From CALABS01 sp050260775 (lineage in GTDB: Bacteria; Pseudomonadota; Alphaproteobacteria; Rhodospirillales; Magnetospirillaceae), in contig JBLNCP010000028.1 in assembly GCA_050260775.1 (NCBI GenBank), positions 62,001-126,000 on the forward strand: a stretch of DNA of 64,000 nt, written 5' to 3'. Shown in pieces: positions 40,315 to 49,492 of the stretch. Numbering within the stretch: the first letter of the stretch is position 1; each line of letters starts with the position of its first letter. The notes below the pieces were generated by a model that saw only the letters and a program-made list of their open reading frames with translations, did no database searches and was not told the origin of the DNA. Position numbers and translations under genes: made by a program.

Positions 40315-41808
40315 TTGGACCTGTCCGGGCGACCCCGTCTGCGTCTCGCCTGGCATGCGCTCCTGGTCCTGGGCGTCGCGCTACTTTTGATGGCGCCGGC
40401 CCTGTGGAACGGCTACCCGCTGATCTATTTCGACAGCGAAGATTACGTGGAGATGTCCTTCACGTGGACCCCGATCGTCTATCGCATCATGGGGTACGCG
40501 ACCTTCGTGTCGCTGGCCAAGCCGTTCGGCACCCTGTGGGCGGTGGTGTGGATCCAGGCGCTCATGATGGCGTGGCTGCTGCGCGAAGCGGTCTGGGCCT
40601 TCATCAGCCGCTGGCGGCCGCACATGTACGTCATCCTGGCGCTGGCGCTGGCGCTCTTGACCGGGTTGCCGTGGGTGACCTCGCAGGTCATGGCCGACGT
40701 GTTCGCCGGCATGGCGGTCCTCGGCTTCGCGGTGCTGGCCTTCGGCGATGTCCTGCCGCGCTGGCGCCGTCTGGTCATCGTGCCCATGGTGGCGGTCTCG
40801 CTCGGGGTCCACATGTCCCATGTGGCGGTGGGGCTGGGGCTCGTGCTGTCGATCCTGGTTGTTTGGCTGGCGGCGCGCTGGCTGCGCCGCATGCCGCGGC
40901 CGCGGCTGGCCCTGCCGATCCTGGCGGTGGCGCTCGGAACCCTCTCGGTTCCGGCCGTGCACTGGCTGGCCACCGGCCGGGCCTTCTTCAGCGAATCGGG
41001 GCAGGTCCTCCAGCTGGCGCTGTTTGTTCAGGACGGCTTGGCCAAGAAGTATCTGGACGAGGTCTGTCCCGCCGGCGCCCAGCTCAAGATGTGCGATCAC
41101 AAGGACGAGCTGCCCTGGACCGCCGACGAGTTCCTGTGGGGTGCCAGCCCCTTCGACGAGATGGGCGGCTGGAAGGCGATGCACGACGAGGCCAGCGTCA
41201 TCGTCAAGGGCGCCATCCGCCTGTTCCCGCTCGACGTGGCCCGCGCCATGGTCAACAACACGCTGATGCAGCTCGACCTGATCGGGGTCGGCGAGGACCT
41301 GGTGCCGATGACCTGGCACTTCGTCAAGACCGAGCTGAAGCGCTATCCCGGCGATTTCCGCGCCTTCCGCTTCGCCCGCCAGCAGCGGCGCGAAGGCATC
41401 CGCTTCGACGAGATCAACCGCCTGCAGGTGCCGGTGGCCCAGGCCGCCGAGGTGGCCCTGATCGTGCTCACCTTCTTCGCCTGGCGCCGCCGCGACCGCA
41501 TCTCGGTTGGGCTGTCGATCGTGGTGCTGCTCGCCCTGCTGGGCAACGCCTTCGTCTGCGGCGCGCTGTCCAATCCCCACGACCGCTACCAGAACCGCCT
41601 GGTCTGGCTGGCGTTGTTCGCCGCCGCGGTGTCGGCGGTGCGCCTCGACCAGCGCTTCACCATCCGGCGCCCGCCGCTACGGCTGCCGTTGCGCGAACAC
41701 CACCAACCCGATCCCGAACCGGATCAGCCGCCCTTGGACGGCAACTTGCGGCCGATCCAGTCCGAGACGGTGTCGGGCAGGCAGGCGGCCAGCCAGGACA
41801 GCGCATAG
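40315..41808 (+). CDS. Polytopic membrane protein, possible GT-C-like
   Basis: A 497-residue inner-membrane protein with about ten helices, an early WNGYPLIYFDSEDYVEM loop (Asp/Glu-rich first periplasmic loop) and a large extramembrane segment (about 225-375). The layout recalls GT-C glycosyltransferases, whose first loop carries acidic catalytic residues, but no family match is certain. The TTG start lies two bases after cysS. The last 28 codons overlap the convergent SDR gene and are hydrophilic and Gln/Pro-rich, unlike the rest. An extended tail produced by loss of an earlier stop is therefore possible. Confidence 0.75.
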   Translation: MDLSGRPRLRLAWHALLVLGVALLLMAPALWNGYPLIYFDSEDYVEMSFTWTPIVYRIMGYATFVSLAKPFGTLWAVVWIQALMMAWLLREAVWAFISRWRPHMYVILALALALLTGLPWVTSQVMADVFAGMAVLGFAVLAFGDVLPRWRRLVIVPMVAVSLGVHMSHVAVGLGLVLSILVVWLAARWLRRMPRPRLALPILAVALGTLSVPAVHWLATGRAFFSESGQVLQLALFVQDGLAKKYLDEVCPAGAQLKMCDHKDELPWTADEFLWGASPFDEMGGWKAMHDEASVIVKGAIRLFPLDVARAMVNNTLMQLDLIGVGEDLVPMTWHFVKTELKRYPGDFRAFRFARQQRREGIRFDEINRLQVPVAQAAEVALIVLTFFAWRRRDRISVGLSIVVLLALLGNAFVCGALSNPHDRYQNRLVWLALFAAAVSAVRLDQRFTIRRPPLRLPLREHHQPDPEPDQPPLDGNLRPIQSETVSGRQAASQDSA

Positions 41809-42479
41809 AGCCGCCGCGGGAACGCGATGCGGCCCCTGCCGGCCGCGATGCCCGCCACCATGATCCGCGCCGCTTGGTCGGCATCCATCAGGAACGGCAT
41901 GGGGAAGTCGTTCACCGCCGTCATGCGCGAGCGCACGAAGCCGGGGCAGATCACCGACACGGTGATGCCTTCGCGGGACAGCCATCCGCGCAGGCCCTCG
42001 CCCCACACCCTGACCGCCGCCTTCGAGGCGCAGTAGGCGGGCGCGCCGGGAAAGCCCCGGAACGAGGCGAGCGAACTCATGATGGCGATGCGGCCGCTGC
42101 GGCGCCGGCGCATGGCGGCGATGGCCGGCCACACCGTGTTCTTCACTCCGTCGACGTTGACCGCGAAGATGGCGCGGGCCTGCTCGGCAGTCTCGCCGCC
42201 GCCGCCGGTCCCGGCCGAGATGCCGGCATTGGCGATCACCAGGTCGAGCGGCCGGACGGCATCGCATTCTGCGATCCACGCCTCCATGTCGGCACGGTCG
42301 GTGACGCACAGCACCCGTGGGCGGGCATCGGCGCCGCGCTGGCGGCAGGCGGCGGCCGCCGCCTCCAGCCGCCCGGCGTCGCGTCCCGACAGGAACAGGG
42401 TCGTGCCCGGGCGGGCATAGGCCAGTGCCAGCGCTTCGCCCAGCCCCGACGAGGCGCCCGTGATGAGGATGCTGCTCAC
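41724..42479 (-). CDS. Short-chain dehydrogenase/reductase
   Basis: A 251-residue classical SDR. The cofactor motif is ITGASSGLGEALA (residues 6-18), then NAG at NAGISAG, catalytic Ser in MSSLASF and YxxxK in AYCASKAAV. It probably uses NADP(H), since there is no Asp after the second beta-strand (LSGRDAGRLEAA has Arg). Substrate unknown. The 3' end overlaps the convergent membrane-protein gene by 85 bases. Confidence 0.93.
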   Translation of the reverse strand: MSSILITGASSGLGEALALAYARPGTTLFLSGRDAGRLEAAAAACRQRGADARPRVLCVTDRADMEAWIAECDAVRPLDLVIANAGISAGTGGGGETAEQARAIFAVNVDGVKNTVWPAIAAMRRRRSGRIAIMSSLASFRGFPGAPAYCASKAAVRVWGEGLRGWLSREGITVSVICPGFVRSRMTAVNDFPMPFLMDADQAARIMVAGIAAGRGRIAFPRRLYALSWLAACLPDTVSDWIGRKLPSKGG

Positions 42480-42496
42480 GACAGGATCATCCCCTT

Positions 42497-42515
42497 CCCC
42501 CGGCTTGGCCGGGGG
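42497..42515. terminator. Hairpin between hepT and the SDR gene
   Basis: CCCCCGGC-TTG-GCCGGGGG is a perfect 8-bp stem with a 3-base loop, 41 bases downstream of the hepT stop and 18 bases upstream of the SDR start. It could end the toxin-antitoxin transcript; no U-tract is present. Confidence 0.45.
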
Positions 42516-42555
42516 GGCGCAGGGGTGGGGGCTCCTGGTCCCGCCACGGCCACCG

Positions 42556-42900
42556 TCATTCCTGTTCCGCCAGCAGCGCCTTCAGCGGACCGACCAGGGG
42601 CGGCAGGTCGTTCTGGGCGGCGTCCAGGATGATGGCGGGGTCGACCGAGTGGTATTCGTGGACCAGGATGTTGCGCATGTCGCCGATGCGTGACCACGGG
42701 ATCGCCGGGTGGCGCTGGGTGACGTGGAAGGGGATGCGCTTGCAGGCCTCGCCCAGGATCTCCAGGTTGCGGATCACCGCGTCCTGGGTAATGTCGCTGG
42801 CGAGGAAGTCCCTGGTGGTCATGCCGTCGACATAGCGGTCGATGCGTTCGATGGCCTCCAGCATGTCCTCTACGCGGACCCGCCAATCCTTGTTGCTCAC
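42556..42900 (-). CDS. hepT: HepT-type HEPN toxin
   Basis: A 114-residue HEPN-fold protein (DUF86). The RNase motif R-x4-H-x-Y is seen as RNILVHEYHSVD near residue 75, and the upstream RNLEILGEACKR block is typical of HepT. Unmodified HepT is a ribonuclease toxin; the cognate MNT nucleotidyltransferase neutralises it by AMPylating the Tyr of this motif. The GTG start overlaps the stop of the upstream mntA by four bases (GTGA), so antitoxin is translated first and the two are coupled. Both active-site motifs appear intact. Confidence 0.92.
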   Translation of the reverse strand: MSNKDWRVRVEDMLEAIERIDRYVDGMTTRDFLASDITQDAVIRNLEILGEACKRIPFHVTQRHPAIPWSRIGDMRNILVHEYHSVDPAIILDAAQNDLPPLVGPLKALLAEQE

Positions 42901-43340
42901 AGGTCGCACGCTCCCTCGCCGAAGATCGGCAGGCATTCCTTGAGGATGCGGGCCTTGAGCCTCGGCTTGATGTTGCCGCTGGTGATGAGGTCGACCGGGC
43001 GGCCGAGCAGGCCTTCCAGCGCGTGCTTGAGCTCCACGTAGCGGAACAGACCGCCGGGCTGGCCGGGATGGAACTCCACCATCAGGTCGACGTCCGACAT
43101 GGGCCGGGCCTCGTCGCGCACCACCGAGCCGAACAGCGAGGCCGACTTGACGCCGAAGCGCTCGAACAGGTCCTGGCGCGAGCGCAACCGGCCAACCACT
43201 TCGTCCCGCAGCGCCGGGGGGCGCTGGTGGGCGATGCGGTTGGCATAGGTGCGGACGGCATCCACCTTGTCGGCCGGCACCCGGACCGTGACTTCGACGA
43301 CGGTGGGATGGCCGCGCAACGGCCCGCGTCTTTCCTTCAT
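42897..43340 (-). CDS. mntA: MntA-type nucleotidyltransferase antitoxin
   Basis: A 147-residue minimal nucleotidyltransferase. The signature G-S-x10-D-x-D is present as LFGSVVRDEARPMSDVDLMVEF (around residues 78-99), followed by LKHALEGLLGRPVDLI. About 40 N-terminal residues (HPTVVEVTVRVPADKVDAV...) are an extension resembling a short DNA-binding antitoxin segment, longer than typical MntA proteins. It is predicted to transfer AMP to HepT. The ATG at 43340 is chosen as the last start before the extension; upstream sequence lacks coding character. Confidence 0.9.
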   Translation of the reverse strand: MKERRGPLRGHPTVVEVTVRVPADKVDAVRTYANRIAHQRPPALRDEVVGRLRSRQDLFERFGVKSASLFGSVVRDEARPMSDVDLMVEFHPGQPGGLFRYVELKHALEGLLGRPVDLITSGNIKPRLKARILKECLPIFGEGACDL

Positions 43341-43440
43341 GCTCAGAAGGATAGCGGCGCGCCCCCGTCTTAGGAAGGACGGTTGTTGCCTCAGGCGCGG
43401 CCGGCTATAACCGAGGCCACCATTGTTCGGAGGATTGCGC

Positions 43441-44337
43441 GTGTCCGTCGCCAGCATGACCGGCTATGCCCGCGCCGAAGGGCGCGATTCCCAGGTGTCC
43501 TGGGTGTGGGAGGCGAAAAGCGTCAACGGTCGTGGCCTCGAATTGCGCTGCCGGCTGCCCAGCGGCCATGACGGGCTGGAGCCGGTGGCGCGCGACGCCG
43601 CGGCCAAGCGCCTCAAGCGCGGCAACGTCCAACTGTCGCTGAACGTGACCCGGGTGGTCGAGACGCCGCCGATGCGCGTCAACACCGGCCTTCTGACCCA
43701 GATCGTCACCCTGGTCGACCAACTGGCCCCGCATCATCCCGGCATCGCCCCGGCCCGGTGGGACGGCCTGCTGGCCGTCAAGGGCGTGCTGGAGCCGATG
43801 GAGGCCGAGGAGGAGGACGCCGAGGCGGTGCGCAAGGCGCGCGAGGCGGCGATGACCGTCTCGCTGCAGCAGGCGCTGGACGCCCTGGCCGACATGCGGC
43901 TGGCGGAAGGGAAGCGCCTGCAGCAGGTGCTGCTCGGGCAGCTCGACGAGATCGCCCAACTGGCGGAGCGTGCCGGCGAGACGGCGTCGCTGCGCCCGGA
44001 GGCGGTCAAGGAGCGCCTTCGGGCCCAGGTCGCGGCCGTGCTCGAGGCCGCTCCCGCCCTCCACGAGGACCGGGTCGCCCAGGAGGTGGCGCTGATCGCC
44101 GTCAAGGCCGACATCCGCGAGGAACTCGACCGCCTGCGCGCCCATGTCGGCGCCGCCCGCGACCTGATCGCCGCCGGGGGGGCGGTGGGACGCAAGCTCG
44201 ACTTCCTGTCGCAGGAATTCAACCGCGAGGCCAACACCCTGTGCTCCAAGTCGTCCGACGTGGAGCTCACCCGGATCGGCCTCGACCTCAAGGCGGTCAT
44301 CGACCAGTTCCGCGAGCAGGTCCAGAACATCGAATAG
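43441..44337 (+). CDS. yicC: YicC-family endoribonuclease
   Basis: A 298-residue member of the YicC family, recently shown in other bacteria to be an endoribonuclease. The N-terminal SMTGYARAEG, central VNGRGLELRCRLP, and C-terminal FLSQEFNREANTLCSKSSD (near 250-268) are the conserved blocks. The start is GTG 43441, with GGAGG six bases upstream. It is followed by gmk 13 bases later; the yicC-gmk pairing is widely conserved in proteobacteria. Confidence 0.95.
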   Translation: MSVASMTGYARAEGRDSQVSWVWEAKSVNGRGLELRCRLPSGHDGLEPVARDAAAKRLKRGNVQLSLNVTRVVETPPMRVNTGLLTQIVTLVDQLAPHHPGIAPARWDGLLAVKGVLEPMEAEEEDAEAVRKAREAAMTVSLQQALDALADMRLAEGKRLQQVLLGQLDEIAQLAERAGETASLRPEAVKERLRAQVAAVLEAAPALHEDRVAQEVALIAVKADIREELDRLRAHVGAARDLIAAGGAVGRKLDFLSQEFNREANTLCSKSSDVELTRIGLDLKAVIDQFREQVQNIE

Positions 44338-44350
44338 GGGGAAGCCGTCC

Positions 44351-45001
44351 ATGTCCCATCCGCCCGCCAACTTGCCTACGGTGTCGCGCCGCGGCCTGAT
44401 GCTGGTGATGTCGTCGCCGTCGGGAGCCGGGAAGACCACCATTTCCCGCGCCCTGCTGCAGCGCGATCCGTACATCGCCATGTCGGTGTCGGCCACCACC
44501 CGGGCGCCGCGCCCCGGCGAGGTCGACGGCAAGGATTATCACTTCGTGGCGGTGGAGAAGTTCCAGGGCATGGTCGAGGCCAAGCAGTTCCTGGAACACG
44601 CCCGCGTCTTCGACAACTACTACGGTACGCCGCGCGGGCCGGTGGAGGATGCGCTGAGCTCGGGCCGCGACGTGCTGTTCGACATCGACTGGCAGGGCAC
44701 CCAGCAGCTGCGCCAGAACGCCCGCGACGACCTGGTGGCGGTGTTCATCCTGCCGCCTTCGGTGGCCGAGCTGGAGCGCCGCCTGCGCTCGCGCGCCCAG
44801 GATACCGACGAGGTGGTCCGCAAGCGCATGGCCAAGGCCGGCGACGAGATGAGCCACTGGCCGGAATACGACTACATCATCGTCAACACCGACGTGGAAC
44901 GCTCCATCGCCCAGGTCCAATCGATCCTGGAGGCCGAGCGCCTGAAGCGCGAGCGTCAGGTCGGCATGCATGACTTCGTCACCGGCCTGCGCGGCCAATA
45001 G
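44351..45001 (+). CDS. gmk: Guanylate kinase
   Basis: A 216-residue P-loop kinase (SSPSGAGKTT near residue 20) with the GMP-binding segment SVSATTRAPRPGEVDGKDYHF and the lid region DTDEVVRKRMAKA. It phosphorylates GMP to GDP. It lies between yicC and apt on one strand and probably belongs to a purine-housekeeping operon. Confidence 0.97.
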   Translation: MSHPPANLPTVSRRGLMLVMSSPSGAGKTTISRALLQRDPYIAMSVSATTRAPRPGEVDGKDYHFVAVEKFQGMVEAKQFLEHARVFDNYYGTPRGPVEDALSSGRDVLFDIDWQGTQQLRQNARDDLVAVFILPPSVAELERRLRSRAQDTDEVVRKRMAKAGDEMSHWPEYDYIIVNTDVERSIAQVQSILEAERLKRERQVGMHDFVTGLRGQ

Positions 45002-45060
45002 TTGGCTTTGACCGCGGCAGAGCACAGCGGCTACCATTCGGCATGACCAGGGGGACCGGC

Positions 45061-45585
45061 ATGGACATCAAGGACCATATTCGCGGCATTCCGGACTTTC
45101 CCAAGCCGGGCATCCTGTTCTACGACATCTCGACCCTGCTGGCGCATCCGGATGCGTGGCAGGTGGCCATGGGGCGTCTGGCGCGGGCGGTCCGGGACTT
45201 CCATCCCGATGTGCTGGCCGGCGTCGAATCCCGCGGTTTCCTGGTGGCGGCGCCGCTGGCGCTCAAGCTCGGCTGCGGCTTCATCATGCTGCGCAAGAAG
45301 GGCAAGCTGCCGGGAGGGACCATCCGCCACGACTACTCGCTGGAATACGGCACCGATTCGATCGAGATCCAGCAGGATGCGGTCAAGCCCGGCCAGCGGG
45401 TGGTGATCCTCGACGACCTGTTGGCAACCGGCGGGACCATGGCGGCGGGGGTGGAGCTCCTGCGCAAGGTCGGCGCCGAGGTGACCGGCGCCGCCTCCAT
45501 CATCGAGTTGAACTTCCTGCCCGGGCGCCAGCGCCTGCAGGACATGAAGGTCCCGTTCACCAGCCTGGTATCCTACGACGAGTGA
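45061..45585 (+). CDS. apt: Adenine phosphoribosyltransferase
   Basis: A 174-residue type I phosphoribosyltransferase. The PRPP-binding motif is VVILDDLLATGGT (about 116-128), and the FPKPGILFYDIS start is typical of Apt. It salvages adenine to AMP. ATG 45061 has AGGGGG upstream; an ATG six codons earlier is possible. It is separated from gmk by about 60 bases and is likely in the same transcript. Confidence 0.96.
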   Translation: MDIKDHIRGIPDFPKPGILFYDISTLLAHPDAWQVAMGRLARAVRDFHPDVLAGVESRGFLVAAPLALKLGCGFIMLRKKGKLPGGTIRHDYSLEYGTDSIEIQQDAVKPGQRVVILDDLLATGGTMAAGVELLRKVGAEVTGAASIIELNFLPGRQRLQDMKVPFTSLVSYDE

Positions 45586-45660
45586 TCAGGGTGGCGCGGT
45601 TGGGGGCGTGCTGAGCATCTGAAAGTCGCCACGGGGGGCGCAGGACCGGACAGGGCGGGA

Positions 45661-48609
45661 ATGGACTTCGCACTGCACGCGGCGCTCTTCGGAGCGGGAA
45701 TGGGCTCGGCGATCCTGGCCGTGTCGACCATCTACGGCCTGACGCTGCCCTCCGCTCCCCGGGGTTACGGCTGGTGGGCCGGCGCCTTCCTGCTCGAGAC
45801 CGCCAGCAAGTCGCTGCTGCTGTTCGGCATCTCGCCGCTGCTGATCGAGTGTTCCGACCTTCTGCATGGACTGGCGGCCGGTTTCGTCTACGCCGGCGCC
45901 CTGACCTTCTCGCGCATCCCCATCTCACCGGTCGCGATGGGGATGGGCCTGGTCGTCGCCGGCGCCTGGACCATGGCCGCCCACGTCCTCCGCCGTCATC
46001 TCGATCTGATCGACGTGCCGCTGTTCGGCATCGGCGGTGTGGCGCTGCTGTTCGCGGCCTGGCGCTTCCTGTCGCACGCCGGGCCCACCCGGTCGGACGC
46101 CCACCGCATCGCCGCCCTGTCGTTCGCCGCCAACGGCCTGCACCAGCTGGCCGCACCCATGCTGCACATGGCGCAGCCGACCGCCATCCTCAGCTTCATG
46201 CTGTCGCAGGCCATGTCGATGGCGATGGCGGTGGCGCTGCTGCTGGTGGTGTTGCGCCGCCAGCAGGCGGTGGCCGAGAGCGAGGGGCATCGGGCCGACA
46301 TCCTGCAGGGGCGGCTGGTGGATGCCCTGGGCAGCGTCCAGGACGGCGTCGCCCTGTTCGGTCCGGACGACCGGCTGGTGACCTGCAACGACCGCTATCG
46401 TGAATTCCTGGCCCCGGTCGCCGACGTCATCCGCTCGGGGCGCTCGTTCGAGGACATCCTCAGGGCCCAGGCCACACGCGGGGTCGTCCTGGAATCCAAG
46501 GGACGCGAAGAGGAGTGGGTCGCCGGTCTCCTGGACGAGCACACCCGCGACGAAGCGAGCCGGCGCGAAGCGCAGATGTGGGACGGCCGCTGGGTGGCGA
46601 TCAACATCTACCGCACCGGCGACGGCGGCCACCTGCGCATCCTGCGCGACGTCACCGCCCGCAAGCAGACCGAGGCGGCGCTCGAGGAGAGCATCGCCTG
46701 GCTGCGCGGCATCATGGACACGGTCATCGACGGCATCATCACCATCGACGAGACCAACACCATCCTGTCCTTCAACTCTTCGGCCCAACGGATCTTCGGT
46801 TACGGCGCCGACGAGGTGGTCGGCCGCAGCGTCTCCATGCTGATGCCCGAGCCGTACCGCTCCGAGCAGGAGGATTACGTCCGCCGCTACGTGGAAACGG
46901 GAGACGCCCGCGTCATCGGTTTCGGTCGCCAGGTGCACGGCCAGCGCAAGGACGGGTCGGTCTTCCCACTGGAATTGTCGGTCACCGAGATGCGCCAGGC
47001 CGACATGGTCACCTTCATCGGCGTCGTGCGCGACATCACCGACCGCAAGAGGGTCGAGGACGCGCTGGTCGACAGTGAGCAGCGTTTCCGCGACCTCGCC
47101 GAATCGGCGTCCGACTGGTTCTGGGAGATCGACGAGTCCCTGAAATTCACCTTCGTGTCGGGGCGCGTGCGCCAGGTGCTGGGGGTGGGGCCGGGGTTCT
47201 TCCTGGGGCGCAACTTCTCGGACCTCGCCGCCTCGTGCGAACAGCCGAGTGCCTGGGACGCGCAGCGCGGGGTGATGGAGTCCCAGGCCGCCTTCCGCGG
47301 CTTCGTCACCCTGCACACCATGGCGGACGGACAGGTCAAGTACATCGAGCTCGCTGGCCGGCCGGCCTTCGATGCGGACGACGTGTTCCGCGGCTACCGC
47401 GGGACGGCGACCGACATCACGCCGATCAAGCGGCACGAGCAGGACCTCGCGGCCCAGTCGGCCCTGCGGCAGGCGATCATCGACAACATGGCCCAAGGGG
47501 TCGCGGTCTTCGACGGTGGCCAGATGCTGGTCGCCCTCAACCGCCATGCCCGTGAGATGCTCGATCTCGGCCAGGGCGACATCGAGCCCGGCGCGTCCTC
47601 GTTCGACGCGGTGCTGGCCACGCTTGCCGCCAACGGAGAGTTCGGAATGGGCAGGACCGCCAAGCTCGCCAAGCGGCGGCTGGCGCAATTGCGGCGGCAC
47701 CCGAGCGCGGTGTTCGAGCACGCACGCCCGAATGGAACGGTGCTGGAAGTGCGCGCCAATCCCATGCCGGGGGGAGGCCTCATCCTCACCTTCACCGACA
47801 TCACCGGGCGCAAGCGTTTCGAGGCCACCCTGACCGAGGCCAAGGAAGCCGCCGAGCGCGGCAACCGCGCCAAGGCGACCTTCCTGGCCAACATCAGCCA
47901 CGAGCTGCGCACCCCCCTCAATGCGATCATCGGCTTCTCGGAGCTGATGAAGCACGAGATCTTCGGCCCGCTCGAACCCAACCCCTACAAGAGCTACGTC
48001 GACGACATCCACGAAAGCGGCATGCACCTGCTCGAACTGATCAACGACATCCTGGACATGTCGAAGGCGGAAGCGGGGATGACCGACCTAGTGGAAAGCA
48101 TGGTCGACGTCTCGGCGGTCATTCGGGCGTCGGTCCGCATGATGGGGCGGCGCGCCGACGCCCACGCCATCGACCTGATCGAGAACATCCCCGAGGACCT
48201 GCCGTTCCTGCGCGCCGACGAGAAGCGTCTGCGCCAGATCATCCTCAACCTGCTGTCCAACGCGGTGAAGTTCACCGACGACAGCGGGTCGGTGACGGTG
48301 ACGGCCCGGGCCGACACCTCCGGTTACACCATCACGGTGGCCGACACCGGCATCGGCATGAGCGCCGAGGATCTGGGCAGGGTGATGGAACCGTTCGTCC
48401 AGGCCGACACCCGCCTGTCGCGCAAGTACGAGGGCACCGGCCTCGGTCTGCCCCTGACCAAGGCGCTGGTGATCGCCCATGGCGGCGAGCTTGCCATCGA
48501 AAGCGCGGTCGGGGTCGGCACCACCGTCACCGTCCGCTTCCCCGCCGAGCGGATCGTGCGCGACATCGGCCGCGCCGCGGCCGCGGACGAAGCCGGCCGC
48601 CGCGGCTAG
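45661..48609 (+). CDS. Membrane sensor histidine kinase with four PAS domains
   Basis: A 982-residue kinase. About seven N-terminal transmembrane helices (5-210) form an integral membrane sensor. Four PAS-type domains follow (about 215-340, 345-465, 470-600, 605-735), then HisKA with H747 (NISHELRTPLNAII) and HATPase (N box NLLSNAVKF, G1 VADTGIGM, G2 GTGLGLPL). The second PAS is like the FixL/haem PAS (MPEPYRSEQEDY, GQRKDGS), but the residue at the position of the FixL proximal haem His appears to be Arg (DARVIGFGR). Haem is therefore doubtful. No receiver is fused and no response regulator is adjacent. Confidence 0.93.
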   Translation: MDFALHAALFGAGMGSAILAVSTIYGLTLPSAPRGYGWWAGAFLLETASKSLLLFGISPLLIECSDLLHGLAAGFVYAGALTFSRIPISPVAMGMGLVVAGAWTMAAHVLRRHLDLIDVPLFGIGGVALLFAAWRFLSHAGPTRSDAHRIAALSFAANGLHQLAAPMLHMAQPTAILSFMLSQAMSMAMAVALLLVVLRRQQAVAESEGHRADILQGRLVDALGSVQDGVALFGPDDRLVTCNDRYREFLAPVADVIRSGRSFEDILRAQATRGVVLESKGREEEWVAGLLDEHTRDEASRREAQMWDGRWVAINIYRTGDGGHLRILRDVTARKQTEAALEESIAWLRGIMDTVIDGIITIDETNTILSFNSSAQRIFGYGADEVVGRSVSMLMPEPYRSEQEDYVRRYVETGDARVIGFGRQVHGQRKDGSVFPLELSVTEMRQADMVTFIGVVRDITDRKRVEDALVDSEQRFRDLAESASDWFWEIDESLKFTFVSGRVRQVLGVGPGFFLGRNFSDLAASCEQPSAWDAQRGVMESQAAFRGFVTLHTMADGQVKYIELAGRPAFDADDVFRGYRGTATDITPIKRHEQDLAAQSALRQAIIDNMAQGVAVFDGGQMLVALNRHAREMLDLGQGDIEPGASSFDAVLATLAANGEFGMGRTAKLAKRRLAQLRRHPSAVFEHARPNGTVLEVRANPMPGGGLILTFTDITGRKRFEATLTEAKEAAERGNRAKATFLANISHELRTPLNAIIGFSELMKHEIFGPLEPNPYKSYVDDIHESGMHLLELINDILDMSKAEAGMTDLVESMVDVSAVIRASVRMMGRRADAHAIDLIENIPEDLPFLRADEKRLRQIILNLLSNAVKFTDDSGSVTVTARADTSGYTITVADTGIGMSAEDLGRVMEPFVQADTRLSRKYEGTGLGLPLTKALVIAHGGELAIESAVGVGTTVTVRFPAERIVRDIGRAAAADEAGRRG

Positions 48610-48681
48610 TCGCCCCTTCACCACTTCCGGCGGTTGGGCTATGGTGCGCCCCCGCGTGAGCCGCACTCGAAGGACCGCCCC

Positions 48682-49476
48682 ATGCTTCGCCCCCTGCTCG
48701 CCGCTGTCCCCGCGCTGTTCCTGGCGGTATCCGCCCTGGCCCAGGCGCCCGTTCCCTTGAGCGCGCCGGTTCCGCAAGAGCCCACCGCCCGCAGCGCCGA
48801 GCCGGCTCCCGAGCCGCCGGCGGCCGACCGTCCCGCCGAGACGATCCGTCCCGCCGAGCCGGTTGCCCCGGCTCCCCCGATCTCCACCCCGGTGGCCGCA
48901 CCGCCGGCGCCCGCGCCGGTCGCGGCACCCGAACCGGCAGGGGCCCCGGCTGCGGTCGTCGCGGATCTGCCGTCGTGGGCGGTGGCGACGCTGATCCTGC
49001 TGGGGGCGTTCCTCGCGGCGGTGTTCGGCATGCTGGCCGCCCTGATGATGCGCGCCTCCGAGGCCAAGGCGCGGCGGCGCTCGGTGGCGGCCACGCTGGC
49101 GGTCGAACTGGACACCCGCCGTCAGGCCTTCGAGTCGGTGCCGCTGCCGCCCAACGTGGAGGCCGGTGTCTTTTTCGTCTCCGCCGTCACCTCGCTCTCG
49201 GCCATCGATGCCGGTTTCCGTTCGGCCCAGGGCAACATGCACCTGCTGCCCGGCAAGCTGGGCGCGCATGTCTCGGTCCACTATGCCGCCGTCCAGCGAG
49301 TCGCCGATTTCGTCAAGGGGCAGAGCCTGGCGGCGGCCGTCCGCATGCTGCAGGCCAACCGCATCGGCGGCTATCCGTGTCCGGATGCCGGTACCATGCG
49401 CGAGGCCCACGTGGAACTCGGCGCCGCCTTCCGGGGGATCGAGAAGCTTATCCAGAACCTGCGCGACCTAGCCTGA
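48682..49476 (+). CDS. Exported, membrane-anchored hypothetical protein
   Basis: A 264-residue protein. A signal-peptide-like N-terminus (MLRPLLAAVPALFLAVSALAQ) is followed by an Ala/Pro/Glu-rich disordered segment (about 22-92), a transmembrane helix (about 97-118) and a soluble helical domain (120-264). The last part contains SAQGNMHLLPGKLGAHVSVHYAAVQ. Topology probably puts the C-terminal domain in the cytoplasm. No family recognised. It is on the same strand as the upstream kinase, 72 bases away, so co-expression is possible. Confidence 0.75.
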   Translation: MLRPLLAAVPALFLAVSALAQAPVPLSAPVPQEPTARSAEPAPEPPAADRPAETIRPAEPVAPAPPISTPVAAPPAPAPVAAPEPAGAPAAVVADLPSWAVATLILLGAFLAAVFGMLAALMMRASEAKARRRSVAATLAVELDTRRQAFESVPLPPNVEAGVFFVSAVTSLSAIDAGFRSAQGNMHLLPGKLGAHVSVHYAAVQRVADFVKGQSLAAAVRMLQANRIGGYPCPDAGTMREAHVELGAAFRGIEKLIQNLRDLA

Positions 49477-49492
49477 CTTGCGGCTGCCACGG

